DNA from: Clostridium sp. CAG:964
GTDB lineage: Bacteria > Bacillota > Clostridia > Oscillospirales > Acutalibacteraceae
DNA length: 64,000 nt
Reading direction: 5' to 3'
NCBI GenBank assembly: GCA_000435335.1
Contig: FR891329.1
Span: 34,106 to 98,105 of the forward strand
Shown: positions 52,005 through 60,146 of the stretch, one piece after another
Numbering within the stretch: the first letter of the stretch is position 1
Layout: every line of letters begins with the position of its first letter
Notes under the pieces: generated by a model
Told to the model about the DNA's origin: nothing
The model's database searches: none
The model's input: only the letters and a program-made list of their open reading frames with translations
Made by a program: the position numbers and the translations under genes

Positions 52005-52101
52005 TACTATTCCTCCTGTTTTGATTATGTCTCACTCTGCATTTATACGGGCTTGTGACCGTCTTCGGCTGCATTAAGACGGCGGAGCTTGTCCGCCATA
52101 T

Positions 52102-52371
52102 TTACTTGATTGCCTGCCCACAAAAAGGACAAAATATTGGGATTTCCTTTTTTTTGTGTGCCAGTGTAGCATCGCATTTTGGGCAATTATAGTTAATTTC
52201 ATATTCGCAAAAATCACTTAGCTCTATGTCTACAATTTTCCGAGGAGTATCCCTTTCAATCAATTCTTTAATATGCTCATATGTTTCTTTTGTCATACAT
52301 TCCACTACCGCAAACGGTTTGTATTCTTCGATATTCAAATCATTGTTAAGTATTATCTTTTTTGTATCCAT
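52102..52371 (-). CDS. Small zinc-ribbon protein of the early region
   Basis: An 89-residue protein whose last 25 residues hold YNCPKCDATLA and IFCPFCGQAIK, a clear zinc ribbon. The N-terminal part is acidic. The ATG at 52371 overlaps the stop of the previous gene (TAATG) with GGAGCGG upstream. Function unknown; such ribbons often bind nucleic acid or partner proteins. Confidence 0.65.
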   Translation of the reverse strand: MDTKKIILNNDLNIEEYKPFAVVECMTKETYEHIKELIERDTPRKIVDIELSDFCEYEINYNCPKCDATLAHKKKEIPIFCPFCGQAIK

Positions 52372-52775
52372 TATTGACCGCTCCAATCTATCAATTCAAT
52401 GCTTGTGTTATTTTTAATAAAATGGCTTTTCAGCCGCCTGAATGATGACCAGTAGGGGATATAGTATGTATATGTGTACTTGTCTTTAAGTTTCTTTTGC
52501 TTCTTCTTGCTGCGAGAAAATTCTGTAATCTGTTTTCTTGTAAGTGTGCACCTTTTGCAAGGACACATAAACTTAATGCAAGCTTCATTTTCAGGCTTAA
52601 GCATTGCTGCATCCATTTTGTCATCAATATATACAGCAATAACTAATTTCATTCTATCTGCATTCTCATATTGTGACTGTAGTGCAACATTGTATCCGTC
52701 AATTTTCATCCTAATAATCATTCCCGGATACAATGCTAGTTTTGCCTGGATATCCTGCCATTGTTTTTCGGTCAA
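52371..52775 (-). CDS. Uncharacterised early phage protein with a TTG start
   Basis: The 134-residue protein opens MTEKQWQDIQAKLALYPGMI, has CPCKRCTLT in the middle and a strongly basic stretch (RSKKKQKKLKDKYTYTYYIP). The start is a TTG, but it is well supported: AGGAGGTG lies seven bases upstream. No family recognised. The basic stretch and CxxxC pattern hint at nucleic-acid binding. Confidence 0.6.
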   Translation of the reverse strand: MTEKQWQDIQAKLALYPGMIIRMKIDGYNVALQSQYENADRMKLVIAVYIDDKMDAAMLKPENEACIKFMCPCKRCTLTRKQITEFSRSKKKQKKLKDKYTYTYYIPYWSSFRRLKSHFIKNNTSIELIDWSGQ

Positions 52776-53114
52776 TTAATAGCACCTCCTTTCTTTTAGC
52801 CTCTTATTTTCATCTTCCAGCTGTCTGTATTTTTTTGCAAGCTGCTCCACATCCTGCGGCTGCAGCTTTGTAGCCTCATACTCTGACAGCTTTCTTAGAC
52901 ATTCTTTTTGAGTTCCTTTGATTTCAATCTCGCCTCTTGGCATTACTTTAGTCAGCCAATTGTAAAAATTCTTATGCCTTAAGTAGTTGCCACATGCTGA
53001 TGGGTCGTTGATACATCTATTATCACAATCTTTATCACAATAATAGCAGCAATAGCTACCTCGACGCTTATCACAGTTAAATAAGCCGCACTCAGGGTTT
53101 ACTTTAATAATCAT
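52776..53114 (-). CDS. Cysteine-rich early phage protein
   Basis: The first 45 of 112 residues carry about ten cysteines (PECGLFNCDKRRGSYCCYYC and a DKDCDNRCIN segment), probably holding one or two zinc ions or a metal cluster. The C-terminus is a coiled coil (EQLAKKYRQLEDENKRLKER). No family assigned. It follows the MuB-like gene after a noncoding gap of 165 bases. Confidence 0.62.
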   Translation of the reverse strand: MIIKVNPECGLFNCDKRRGSYCCYYCDKDCDNRCINDPSACGNYLRHKNFYNWLTKVMPRGEIEIKGTQKECLRKLSEYEATKLQPQDVEQLAKKYRQLEDENKRLKERRCY

Positions 53115-53212
53115 TTCTGTTCATCCTTTCAGACCTTTTAAAATTCAAGTTGTGCGCACTAACTCTAATCTATGCTTTGCTTATGCTTACAAAGCACACA
53201 TTATAGGGAGTG

Positions 53213-53240
53213 CGGTAGCCCTCTAGCACAAGGGCTACCG
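53213..53240. repeat. Perfect 10-base hairpin downstream of the MuB-like gene
   Basis: CGGTAGCCCT (53213-53222) pairs perfectly with AGGGCTACCG (53231-53240) around an eight-base loop. No T-run follows on the minus strand, so termination is not assured; a second short stem (GCTTTG/CAAAGC) lies at about 53174-53195. It may be a processing or regulatory structure of the early mRNA. Confidence 0.5.
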
Positions 53241-53279
53241 TCTAAAGAAGGTAAAAAAAAATGATTAGTTATTAGCAAT

Positions 53280-54179
53280 TTATACTTCCTGCATAATTTT
53301 TTTCGCAGTTAAAACAAGTGCTGGATAGGTTGTGTTGTTGTTATCAACTGCGTTGCTGTACAGGTTTTGCGCTCCTCTTATAGCGTTGTCGGTTTGTGCA
53401 ATCTTTAACAAAAATTTTGTTTCTTTTTCCTTTCCGGCAATCGCCGGAAAGAGCAGCTCTATATCGTTTTTCGTAATATCCGCTGTATGGCGTATTATCG
53501 TTGTCTTTGTGCGATTTTTTATTTGTGCGACCGCTGTGTTTTTGTTCCTAAGTTTTGTTACAAGTTCTGCATTGCCAACTAAGCAAATGCCTATCTCCGG
53601 ATAAGCATCAAAAAATGCTCTTAAGCTGTCAAGCGTTTTCAACGGCAAATGCTGTGCTTCATCTAGGATTAGCACTTTGCTTTCGCCTGAGAGCTTGTGT
53701 GCTATGCGCAGCCACATATCATATCTGTTGCCCTGCTGCAATGACATTTCCGTGCACAGCTGTCTGAGCAATGAGGTTATTCCTGATATGCACGGGTTGA
53801 TAGGCACATAATATGCTGTTGCCGGGTGGTCTTCCGCATATTTTTTGCAAGCCATTGTCTTGCCGATACCTGCGTCTCCGGCTTCGATCGCAAATCCGCC
53901 TTTAAGATGACAGAGGCGTATATTATCGTATACAGCTGTACTTATTGATGTTTCCACATAGCCTACACTGTTTGACAAGCTTGCAACTTCTTTTTCCGCT
54001 TGGATATTTGCAAGATATTCATCCAGCTTTGCTTCGACCTTTGTCGTGTCGCCGGTATAAGTGCCTCTGCGACACTGACTTATTACAGCAGCACTGTAGT
54101 CAAGATTTTTCGCTACGATACTCCACGGTTTGTCAATATGTGCCTGATACATTTCAAGCTTTTCCTTTAAGCTCATCAT
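53280..54179 (-). CDS. MuB-like transposition ATPase
   Basis: The AAA+ partner of the transposase: it binds target DNA, stimulates MuA and gives target immunity. The 299-residue protein has an N-terminal helix-turn-helix (residues 20-40, AKNLDYSAAVISQCRRGTY), Walker A GDAGIGKT at 101-108 and Walker B VLILDEAQH with the acidic pair at 173-174. It overlaps the transposase stop codon by four bases (ATGATG), which suggests coupled translation. Confidence 0.9.
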   Translation of the reverse strand: MMSLKEKLEMYQAHIDKPWSIVAKNLDYSAAVISQCRRGTYTGDTTKVEAKLDEYLANIQAEKEVASLSNSVGYVETSISTAVYDNIRLCHLKGGFAIEAGDAGIGKTMACKKYAEDHPATAYYVPINPCISGITSLLRQLCTEMSLQQGNRYDMWLRIAHKLSGESKVLILDEAQHLPLKTLDSLRAFFDAYPEIGICLVGNAELVTKLRNKNTAVAQIKNRTKTTIIRHTADITKNDIELLFPAIAGKEKETKFLLKIAQTDNAIRGAQNLYSNAVDNNNTTYPALVLTAKKIMQEV

Positions 54180-56155
54180 TTTATCAGTCCTTTCTCTCTG
54201 TTTCGCTTTTCAGCGTTCGCAATCATTCTTTTAACATCAATTGTTACTGCTTCTTCCGCACCGACGGCAATATCTAGGTCTAGTTTGTTGTATTGCTTTT
54301 CGTCAGCTCGTTTAATACTCAATACTGCTGTGTCCTCTGCAGTAGATTTAGCTTTGTTTTGCTCAATTTCCGTCAGTATGATATCAAGTGCAGATTTAGC
54401 ACCCAGTGCAACCACACGATGTGATTCAACGCTTTCTCTGACGATGCGTTCGTGCTTGCGCACTTCTTTCATTGCCTTAGCAACTTCTTCTTTTCCTGTA
54501 CCATACGCAAGCATTGTTTCATCTGCGCACTTTGCAGTTAATATGTATTCGTCGTTTAGTGTATATACCCTGACTTCTGCAAGGTTTTCAGGATCATATC
54601 TTACATAAACTTTCTTTCCTTGCCAGTTGTACAGCAGCTTATCACTGCAATAGTCAATTCTCTTTCCTGCTATCGTAATCTGTACACCTCTGCGACCAAC
54701 CTTTTGTGGCCTGGTGCTTCGCAGCATCATCAGCCACAAGTCCTCTTCATTGGCAACACGCTTTTCTTTCAGGTGCTTTGCGTAAACCTCATTACGCTTC
54801 AACCCTTTATCTGCTTGTACCGGGCCATTGTATGCCTGATAGTTAAAGTTGTAATTTAACATATCCTCAACTATTTTCGTAAATTCCACTTCGTCAATGA
54901 TATTTCCTTTAAGCACATTTTTCAGCCGCTCCGGCTTTTCTATGACATTTCCTCCGGTGTAACTGTCAAACAGTCTTGACAAGCGATTTTTCACATCCAA
55001 AAATCTGCGTTCAATTGTTTTTGCTCTTGCATTCTTTACAATAGCATTTGTCATTTTTATTCCTAGCCGCTTAAAAATTGGAGGTGGCTCTAACTGTTCA
55101 GCTGTAGCTTTCTTAGCCCTGTGCCCTAATCCGCCGACATCACGTGTTAAAAATTCACGGCCATTATCAACATATATATTTTTAGGTATGCCATATTGGA
55201 TAATTCCCTTGCGCAATGCATATAGCGTTGCTTGTGACGAGGGATTGTCAGTGACATAAACTCCTGTAAATAGCCCCGACCTTGCGTCCATAAAAGCTGT
55301 CAGATACATACGCTTTGGCTTATTGGTTCCTGCCGTACCAACCTGTACGTCAAATGTGTGGTTGTCGGCAATCCAATAGTCATTGCTCTCCATTTGCTCG
55401 TATTCCCTTCGGATATAAAAGCCGTATGTATCTTTGTATGCTTTGACGCCGTCACGAGCGTATGTAGCAACCGGTGCAGGGACATCAGTGTCAATATGGC
55501 GGTAAAATGTAGTGTATGACGGTAAAGGTAACAGCTCAGGGTGTTCTTGCTCCGCCCATTGTCTTGTGTAGTCGTAGCAAGCCTTCAATGGGTGCTTTGC
55601 CTGGTCAAGGTAGTAATAAAGAAAAGCCTGCCAAAGATTTTTGTCGATACAACTTTTACCTTTGCGTTTAAGTCCTCTGCCGTCAACCAAGTTAGCTACA
55701 TTACCGGCTTTGTATATTTTTTGCTTCCGATACAAAATGTCAACCGATATTTTATATTTATATTTATCTCTGTATGCCTCAACAAACACCTTATTTGCAG
55801 TTGTTTTCGAGCCGTCATAACGCTGTACAAACTCTTGCCAGTCAGACAATATGTTTAGCCAGTCAGCAACCTCTTGCCGCTGTTCGGCTGTCAACTTTTC
55901 ATAATCCAAATCCTTGCTTAGTATTTGCGACTGCTTTTGGGGAGTAAGCTCTGCCGGCACCGGCAGGTCTTTTGACCTGTAGTACTTAACCTGCTGTTCT
56001 GCAGACAGCTCCGTGATAGGTATCATATATTTGTAGCCGTTATATTTGTCATGCCCTTTTTTAGCTGCTATTTTGCCGTCTTTAACTGCTTTTTGAACAT
56101 ATTTAAAACTGCATTTTTTGTTATCTGCAAATTCTTTTGTGGTTAAATATACCAT
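54176..56155 (-). CDS. MuA-type DDE transposase
   Basis: The 659-residue protein joins phage ends to target DNA for integration and replication. Its N-terminal 60 residues form a MuA-like DNA-binding region. The RNase H-like core has catalytic Asp264 (WIADNHTF), Asp330 (IYVDNGREF) and Glu382 (KTIERRFLDVK). The spacing is nearly that of MuA, whose residues are 269, 336 and 392. The C-terminal domain contains a beta-barrel text (GKKVYVRYDPENLAEVRVYT). It is the first of the main early genes and is read leftward, so phage ends should lie beyond the repressor gene and beyond the methyltransferase gene. Confidence 0.94.
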   Translation of the reverse strand: MVYLTTKEFADNKKCSFKYVQKAVKDGKIAAKKGHDKYNGYKYMIPITELSAEQQVKYYRSKDLPVPAELTPQKQSQILSKDLDYEKLTAEQRQEVADWLNILSDWQEFVQRYDGSKTTANKVFVEAYRDKYKYKISVDILYRKQKIYKAGNVANLVDGRGLKRKGKSCIDKNLWQAFLYYYLDQAKHPLKACYDYTRQWAEQEHPELLPLPSYTTFYRHIDTDVPAPVATYARDGVKAYKDTYGFYIRREYEQMESNDYWIADNHTFDVQVGTAGTNKPKRMYLTAFMDARSGLFTGVYVTDNPSSQATLYALRKGIIQYGIPKNIYVDNGREFLTRDVGGLGHRAKKATAEQLEPPPIFKRLGIKMTNAIVKNARAKTIERRFLDVKNRLSRLFDSYTGGNVIEKPERLKNVLKGNIIDEVEFTKIVEDMLNYNFNYQAYNGPVQADKGLKRNEVYAKHLKEKRVANEEDLWLMMLRSTRPQKVGRRGVQITIAGKRIDYCSDKLLYNWQGKKVYVRYDPENLAEVRVYTLNDEYILTAKCADETMLAYGTGKEEVAKAMKEVRKHERIVRESVESHRVVALGAKSALDIILTEIEQNKAKSTAEDTAVLSIKRADEKQYNKLDLDIAVGAEEAVTIDVKRMIANAEKRNREKGLIK

Positions 56156-56300
56156 TCTCTTTTACACTTCCTTTTTGCCTGTCATCATCAGAGCAGGGAG
56201 GCAATTTCCTGCTGACAGTTACAGCTATTCGTTGTAACTGTTTCGACTTTATCCATATTTTATCCTATCTAAACTTACAATTTTTTATTTGCCATTATAT

Positions 56301-56495
56301 TTACTCCTCATTAATGTTAAAGCGTGCAATTATTGCTAATGCTGTTGTCACAAACATTACTATAGTGCATGTGTCCGGACATTCATTCAATATTGCAACA
56401 ATAAATGTAACAATCTCAGCAGCTCCGGCTGAGTAAAACAAAATTTGCCATTTGTAATTAATGATATAATAAAGCAGTACCTTTATGATAATCAT
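56301..56495 (-). CDS. Small membrane protein of the early region
   Basis: A 64-residue protein with two hydrophobic segments (residues 3-20 and 22-50) and a short acidic end. The ATG overlaps the previous stop codon (ATGA), so it is coupled to the 77-residue gene upstream. Function unknown; small early membrane proteins may act in superinfection exclusion. Confidence 0.5.
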   Translation of the reverse strand: MIIIKVLLYYIINYKWQILFYSAGAAEIVTFIVAILNECPDTCTIVMFVTTALAIIARFNINEE

Positions 56496-56725
56496 TTATA
56501 TATACCTCCGCATGCTCTTGCAAAAAACTCTTTTTGTGCACTTGAAAAATTACAAAAATAACTTCCGGAATAAGTATCACCGTCATTGTCAAGAGACCAA
56601 ACAACCGCCATTTCGGCGATACTCCGATTGTCTGATATTGCCAGAACAACCTTGTTTAGATATTGTGCTACTATTGTATATCCGTGATTAATTTCTCCGA
56701 TTCTTGATTTTATGCTGTCTTGCAT
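56492..56725 (-). CDS. Small uncharacterised early protein
   Basis: A 77-residue protein with a possible alpha/beta fold (GYTIVAQYLNKVVLAISDNR, ending in FFARACGGIYK). No family recognised. It overlaps the Cro-like gene by 16 bases and has GAGGAGGTAAG upstream, good evidence of translation. Confidence 0.55.
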   Translation of the reverse strand: MQDSIKSRIGEINHGYTIVAQYLNKVVLAISDNRSIAEMAVVWSLDNDGDTYSGSYFCNFSSAQKEFFARACGGIYK

Positions 56726-56928
56726 TTGCTTACCTCCTCATCAAGTAGATCATATATACTGCAATCCAATACTCGTGCTACTTCTGCTGCAAGTGGTAAT
56801 GTTAATGTTTTTGTTCCTCGCTCTATCTGGCAGAGCATTGATGTGCCTATGCCAATTTGTGTAGCTAATGTAGCCTGAGTAAGTCCTGCCTCAATACGCA
56901 ATCTGCGTGTGTTTGCACCGATACTCAT
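56710..56928 (-). CDS. Cro/Ner-like XRE regulator
   Basis: A 72-residue helix-turn-helix protein (NTRRLRIEAGLTQATLATQI, then GTSMLCQIERGTKT). It is the first gene read leftward from the control region and faces the repressor gene, the place of Ner in Mu and Cro in lambda. It likely represses the repressor promoter and tunes early transcription. Two copies of a TTTACT(N4)GTAAA-like site directly upstream are candidate operators. Confidence 0.85.
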   Translation of the reverse strand: MSIGANTRRLRIEAGLTQATLATQIGIGTSMLCQIERGTKTLTLPLAAEVARVLDCSIYDLLDEEVSKCKTA

Positions 56929-56962
56929 ATGTTTTCCTCCTTATTTTCATTGTCTTTAAATG

Positions 56963-57000
56963 TTTACTGTGGTAAAATATACTTAACTTTACTACAGTAA
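56963..57000. promoter_or_regulatory. First operator pair (next to the Cro-like gene)
   Basis: TTTACTGTGGTAAA (56963-56976) and TTTACTACAGTAA (56988-57000) are two copies of one site, each with dyad symmetry TTTAC/GTAAA, 25 bases apart. They are candidates for binding by one of the two HTH proteins. Confidence 0.6.
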
Positions 57001-57008
57001 TTATTATA

Positions 57009-57055
57009 ATACGGATATTTCCGTAAATCAATATTAAATACGGAAATATCCGTAT
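57009..57055. promoter_or_regulatory. Second operator pair (next to the repressor gene)
   Basis: ATACGGATATTTCCGTA (57009-57025) and its exact reverse complement (57039-57055) lie 30 bases apart, centre to centre. Each is itself nearly palindromic (TACGGA...TCCGTA). The 35 bases to the repressor start suggest autoregulation by the S24 repressor. Confidence 0.7.
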
Positions 57056-57090
57056 TTCTCACTTTGAACTAAAAAAGGAGATAAAACTTT

Positions 57091-57729
57091 ATGCAAAATA
57101 TACACATTGCCATGACGATAAAAGAACTTTGCAAAAAACAAGATATTACTTTGAAACAATTATTAGAAAATTGCAATTTATCAAAAAGTTTTATTTACGA
57201 CCTTGAAAAGCGTAAGAGCTCACCCTCATGTGATAAAATTACCCGAGTAGCTGACTATTTAAATTGTTCTGTAGACTATATTTTGGGAAGAACAGATGAT
57301 CCTTGTATCAAAGTAAAAAATAAAAAGCATCTTTCGTTAGAGTCCCCTGCTAAGGCAGAATCAATTATAATGAAACCCTTCTACATACAGCCGGCGTCTG
57401 CCGGAACCGGAGCTTATCTCTTTGATGATATTCCGGCTGAATGGATTAATGTCACTAAAAATAGCATTTCAGAATCATCCGATTTTATAATCCAAGTTCG
57501 AGGGGATAGTATGCTGCCAAAATTTCATAACAATGATAAGGTTTTTGTGAAAATTTCCCCCTCAATACATGAAGGGGAAATAGGGGTTTTTATAATGGAC
57601 GGAGAATCATATATTAAACAAATGGGCAGAGGAGAGCTGGTATCAATTAATCCTGATTACGATAATATCAAAATCACAAGTTTTAGTGACTGCCGATGTG
57701 TAGGTAAGGTTCTTGGAAAAATTGAATAA
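57091..57729 (+). CDS. LexA/CI-type phage repressor (HTH plus S24 peptidase)
   Basis: The 212-residue protein keeps the prophage silent. Residues 8-65 form an XRE helix-turn-helix (TLKQLLENCNLSKSFIYDLE). Residues about 95-212 form an S24 peptidase with Ser140 (RGDSMLPKF) and Lys176 (SYIKQ), and a likely Ala104-Gly105 self-cleavage bond (PASAGTGAY). RecA-stimulated cleavage would make the phage SOS-inducible, unlike the repressor of Mu. AAAAGGAG lies before the ATG. It is the only phage gene read rightward. Confidence 0.92.
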   Translation: MQNIHIAMTIKELCKKQDITLKQLLENCNLSKSFIYDLEKRKSSPSCDKITRVADYLNCSVDYILGRTDDPCIKVKNKKHLSLESPAKAESIIMKPFYIQPASAGTGAYLFDDIPAEWINVTKNSISESSDFIIQVRGDSMLPKFHNNDKVFVKISPSIHEGEIGVFIMDGESYIKQMGRGELVSINPDYDNIKITSFSDCRCVGKVLGKIE

Positions 57730-57823
57730 CTATTTATATATTTGCATAATTATTATTTTCGCTGTGTAAAAAATTTAAAATAACCTCGTTGCCTGACTTT
57801 TGAATTTCTCTAGGCTTAATGGG

Positions 57824-57869
57824 ACGACCAACAGGTTGGTCAAAACTGTAATAAAAGTTGGTCGTTTTA
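57824..57869 (+). terminator. Terminator of the repressor gene
   Basis: ACGACCAAC (57824-57832) pairs with GTTGGTCGT (57857-57865), followed by TTTT. A second, shorter pairing GACCAAC/GTTGGTC (57827-57833 with 57836-57842) competes with it. Confidence 0.7.
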
Positions 57870-58279
57870 AAATTTTTAACATGTTGACACTTAAAAAATT
57901 ATTTAATAAAAAACGGCTTTTTAAAGCGGTTTTAAACGCATTTAAACAGTTTTTAAAAACAAAAAAAGAAACAGCATTGACACTCAAAACAGGAGTAATC
58001 AATGCTGTTTTTGTTTGCGGATAAAATACAAAAAACAAGCCCTTATCAAGATGTTAAAAAATCTAACACCTAAAAAACGGCTTGTTTAAGGGAAATATTC
58101 TGTTTTTAATCTTTTTAACGCCTTTTTACGGTATAAACCTTATTTTTGGATTCTTTCTGGAAACTTACAAGTGTTAAAAAACAAATCAGCAGTGTACAAG
58201 CACATATATGCCCTGTAGACTGCTGAAAAATTATATAAATATTTACCGGTAGCTTCGCTGCCAAGGGGCAGCACTTAGA
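57870..58279. other. Noncoding right border of the prophage, rich in hairpins
   Basis: About 400 bases without a gene. They contain GTTTAAA-type short repeats (57910-57956) and hairpins at 57969-58012 (12-base stem AAACAGCATTGA/TCAATGCTGTTT), 58036-58088 (AACAAGCC/GGCTTGTT) and 58186-58229. The phage left end should lie here, but no end sequence or target duplication could be fixed. Confidence 0.5.
57969..58012. terminator. Bidirectional hairpin at the right prophage border
   Basis: A perfect 12-base stem with T-rich flank on the plus side and A-rich flank on the other; it can stop transcription from either side. Confidence 0.55.
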
Positions 58280-58777
58280 CTAATTTATGTCGCTTATATA
58301 AAAATCATTTCCGGAGTTTTCAGCTATGGTAAAAACTGCGTTCACAGTATTTTTACCCTGCTTCAGCTGACTATCCTCCTTAAATTTATCATTGAAGCTT
58401 ATAGTGTATTTTACAGGTACCGAAAATTTGTTTTCTTCTATAGCACTAGCCTCCGAAAAATCAATATTAATAATTTGACAGTCTGTAACAGTTTCAAAAT
58501 AATTATTAGTTCTGCTGTTTTTCCCATCTGAATTGTCGCCAAATTCCAAAGCATCCGCAACGCTGTCGTTATAATTTAACAGGTCGTGAGTCTTGTATGC
58601 AAATGCCCAAATCTCTATAAGATGTTCTATGCTTCTTTGCTTCTCTTCGGAAATTATACTATCGCTTACAACATATTTTTCCTCCGAGGCTATATCTTTT
58701 TTTCCTTCGGAGCAGCCTGCCAAAAATACCGTGCATATGCAAAGTGCTAATAAGGCTGCTAATATCTTTTTTTTCAT
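58280..58777 (-). CDS. Lipoprotein of unknown function
   Basis: A 165-residue protein with a lipoprotein signal peptide (MKKKILAALLALCICTVFLA, then GC as the lipidated cysteine at about residue 22). The mature part is hydrophilic and resembles small extracytoplasmic helper domains (a VPVKYTISFNDKFKEDSQLK stretch), without a family I can name. The ATG at 58777 follows AGGAAAGC. First chromosomal gene right of the prophage. Confidence 0.72.
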   Translation of the reverse strand: MKKKILAALLALCICTVFLAGCSEGKKDIASEEKYVVSDSIISEEKQRSIEHLIEIWAFAYKTHDLLNYNDSVADALEFGDNSDGKNSRTNNYFETVTDCQIINIDFSEASAIEENKFSVPVKYTISFNDKFKEDSQLKQGKNTVNAVFTIAENSGNDFYISDIN

Positions 58778-58865
58778 AAGCTTTCCTGCCCTTTGATTTA
58801 TAATAAATATTGAGTTATGAATTATTAAAATAATACTGCGGCTATATAAAATCATATAAAACAAG

Positions 58866-58899
58866 CGGGTGCAGAGGGGTATTACACCAACTGCACCCG
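58866..58899 (-). terminator. Terminator of the ferredoxin gene
   Basis: A perfect nine-base stem CGGGTGCAG / CTGCACCCG downstream of the ferredoxin stop codon, followed by a T-rich run on the minus strand. Confidence 0.75.
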
Positions 58900-58920
58900 T
58901 AATGTAGCTATGTACATTAA

Positions 58921-59091
58921 TTATTCCTCATTAGGAGCACCAACAGGACAGACACCGGCACAAGCACCACAGCTTACACATACATCTGCGTTAATCTCGT
59001 ACTTACCGTCACCCTCGGAAATAGCACCTGCAGGACATTCAGCGGCACAAGCACCGCAAGAAATGCAATCATCACTAATCTTGTATGCCAT
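58921..59091 (-). CDS. 2[4Fe-4S] ferredoxin
   Basis: A 56-residue bacterial ferredoxin read on the minus strand. It has two clusters of cysteines, CISCGACAAECP and CVSCGACAGVCP, each binding a [4Fe-4S] cluster together with the other. It carries low-potential electrons in anaerobic metabolism, for example from pyruvate:ferredoxin oxidoreductase to hydrogenase. AGGGAGGTG precedes the ATG and a promoter lies at 59128-59155. It is monocistronic. Confidence 0.93.
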   Translation of the reverse strand: MAYKISDDCISCGACAAECPAGAISEGDGKYEINADVCVSCGACAGVCPVGAPNEE

Positions 59092-59127
59092 TAAAGATAC
59101 ACCTCCCTCAAAATATTTTATGGTTAT

Positions 59128-59155
59128 ATTTTAACACTACTTTCAAAAAAATCAA
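59128..59155 (-). promoter_or_regulatory. Promoter of the ferredoxin gene
   Basis: On the minus strand TTGATT (59150-59155) and TAAAAT (59128-59133) with a 16-base spacer. Confidence 0.5.
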
Positions 59156-59279
59156 CACATATTATAAAAATTAAAGATTTTGTAATATTTATATTGGCAA
59201 AATTTCCATAGTATGCTGTTTTTTAATGAAATATACTGCAAATATCAAAAAGGAGGTTATATTGTACCGAAGCGAGCCG

Positions 59280-60146
59280 TTATTCCTCCAGTCCCTTCAG
59301 CTGTTCAATTTCATCCTTGTCAAGACGAATTTGTGCGTCCTTAATAATTTTAACCTGCTTAACCGTATAGGTTGACGGAGCGGCATTTTCAGATTTGTCC
59401 AGGCTTACCTTAAGCACACCTGTAATAAGATTTTGCTCTACTACTGTTCCTTTACCGTCCGGAGTGTTTACAATGGCACCAACCTTCGGAGTTTTTCTAA
59501 GCAGGTCTGAATATGCGTCCTGTTCGTACTTTAAGCAGCACATCAATCTGCCGCAGGTTCCCGAAATTTTTACGGGACTTAGCGAAAGCCCTTGCTCCTT
59601 TGCCATTTTTATTGATACAGGCTGAAATTCACCTAAAAATGACGAACAGCAAAACGGTCTGCCGCAAACGCCTATGCCGCCCAGCATTTTAGCCTCATCA
59701 CGCACACCGATTTGTCTAAGTTCTATTCTTGTGCGGAAAACAGACGCCAAATCCTTTACCAATGCACGAAAATCCACTCTGCCGTCAGCTGTAAAATAAA
59801 ACAGTATTTTGTTATTGTCCAGGGTGTATTCTACATCAACCAGCTTCATATCCAGGTTGTGCTGAAGAATTTTCTCTTCGCAGATTTTAAACGCCTTTTT
59901 TCCCTTTTCTTTGTTTTGCTTCAAGCACTCAAGGTCTTTTTCGGTTGCTTTCCTTATCATCTTTTTTAACGGAAAAAGAATTTCCGTGTCCTCAAGCTGC
60001 TTATTAGCCATTGCAACCTGTCCGCATTCTACGCCTCTGGCAGTTTCTACTATTACATAGTCGCCTATTTTTAGCGGTACCGAGTTAGGGTCAAAATAGT
60101 ATATTTTACCCACATCTTTAAATCTTACTCCTATTACCTCTGTCAT
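59280..60146 (-). CDS. ricT: RicT/YaaT (PSP1 domain) protein
   Basis: The 288-residue protein carries the PSP1 domain with the family's cysteine motifs (GGIGVCGRPFCCSSFLGEFQ, then SGTCGRLMCCLKYE). In Bacillus it forms the Ric complex with RicA and RicF, binds Fe-S clusters and steers RNase Y, which affects sporulation, competence and mRNA maturation. It overlaps holB by four bases; this holB-ricT order is conserved in Firmicutes. Confidence 0.92.
   Translation of the reverse strand: MTEVIGVRFKDVGKIYYFDPNSVPLKIGDYVIVETARGVECGQVAMANKQLEDTEILFPLKKMIRKATEKDLECLKQNKEKGKKAFKICEEKILQHNLDMKLVDVEYTLDNNKILFYFTADGRVDFRALVKDLASVFRTRIELRQIGVRDEAKMLGGIGVCGRPFCCSSFLGEFQPVSIKMAKEQGLSLSPVKISGTCGRLMCCLKYEQDAYSDLLRKTPKVGAIVNTPDGKGTVVEQNLITGVLKVSLDKSENAAPSTYTVKQVKIIKDAQIRLDKDEIEQLKGLEE

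Noticed and set aside
52045..52101. 18-codon minus-strand frame MADKLRRLNAAEDGHKPV
   Set aside because: It starts directly after the zinc-ribbon stop codon but is very short, lacks its own ribosome site and overlaps a hairpin.
56188..56256. 22-codon minus-strand frame MDKVETVTTNSCNCQQEIASLL before the transposase
   Set aside because: It has a weak GGAT upstream and could be a leader peptide, but length and lack of comparison make it too uncertain to annotate.
58910..59134. Plus-strand frame of 74 codons over the ferredoxin region
   Set aside because: It is the antisense of the ferredoxin gene, whose cysteine motifs and ribosome site make the minus strand certain.
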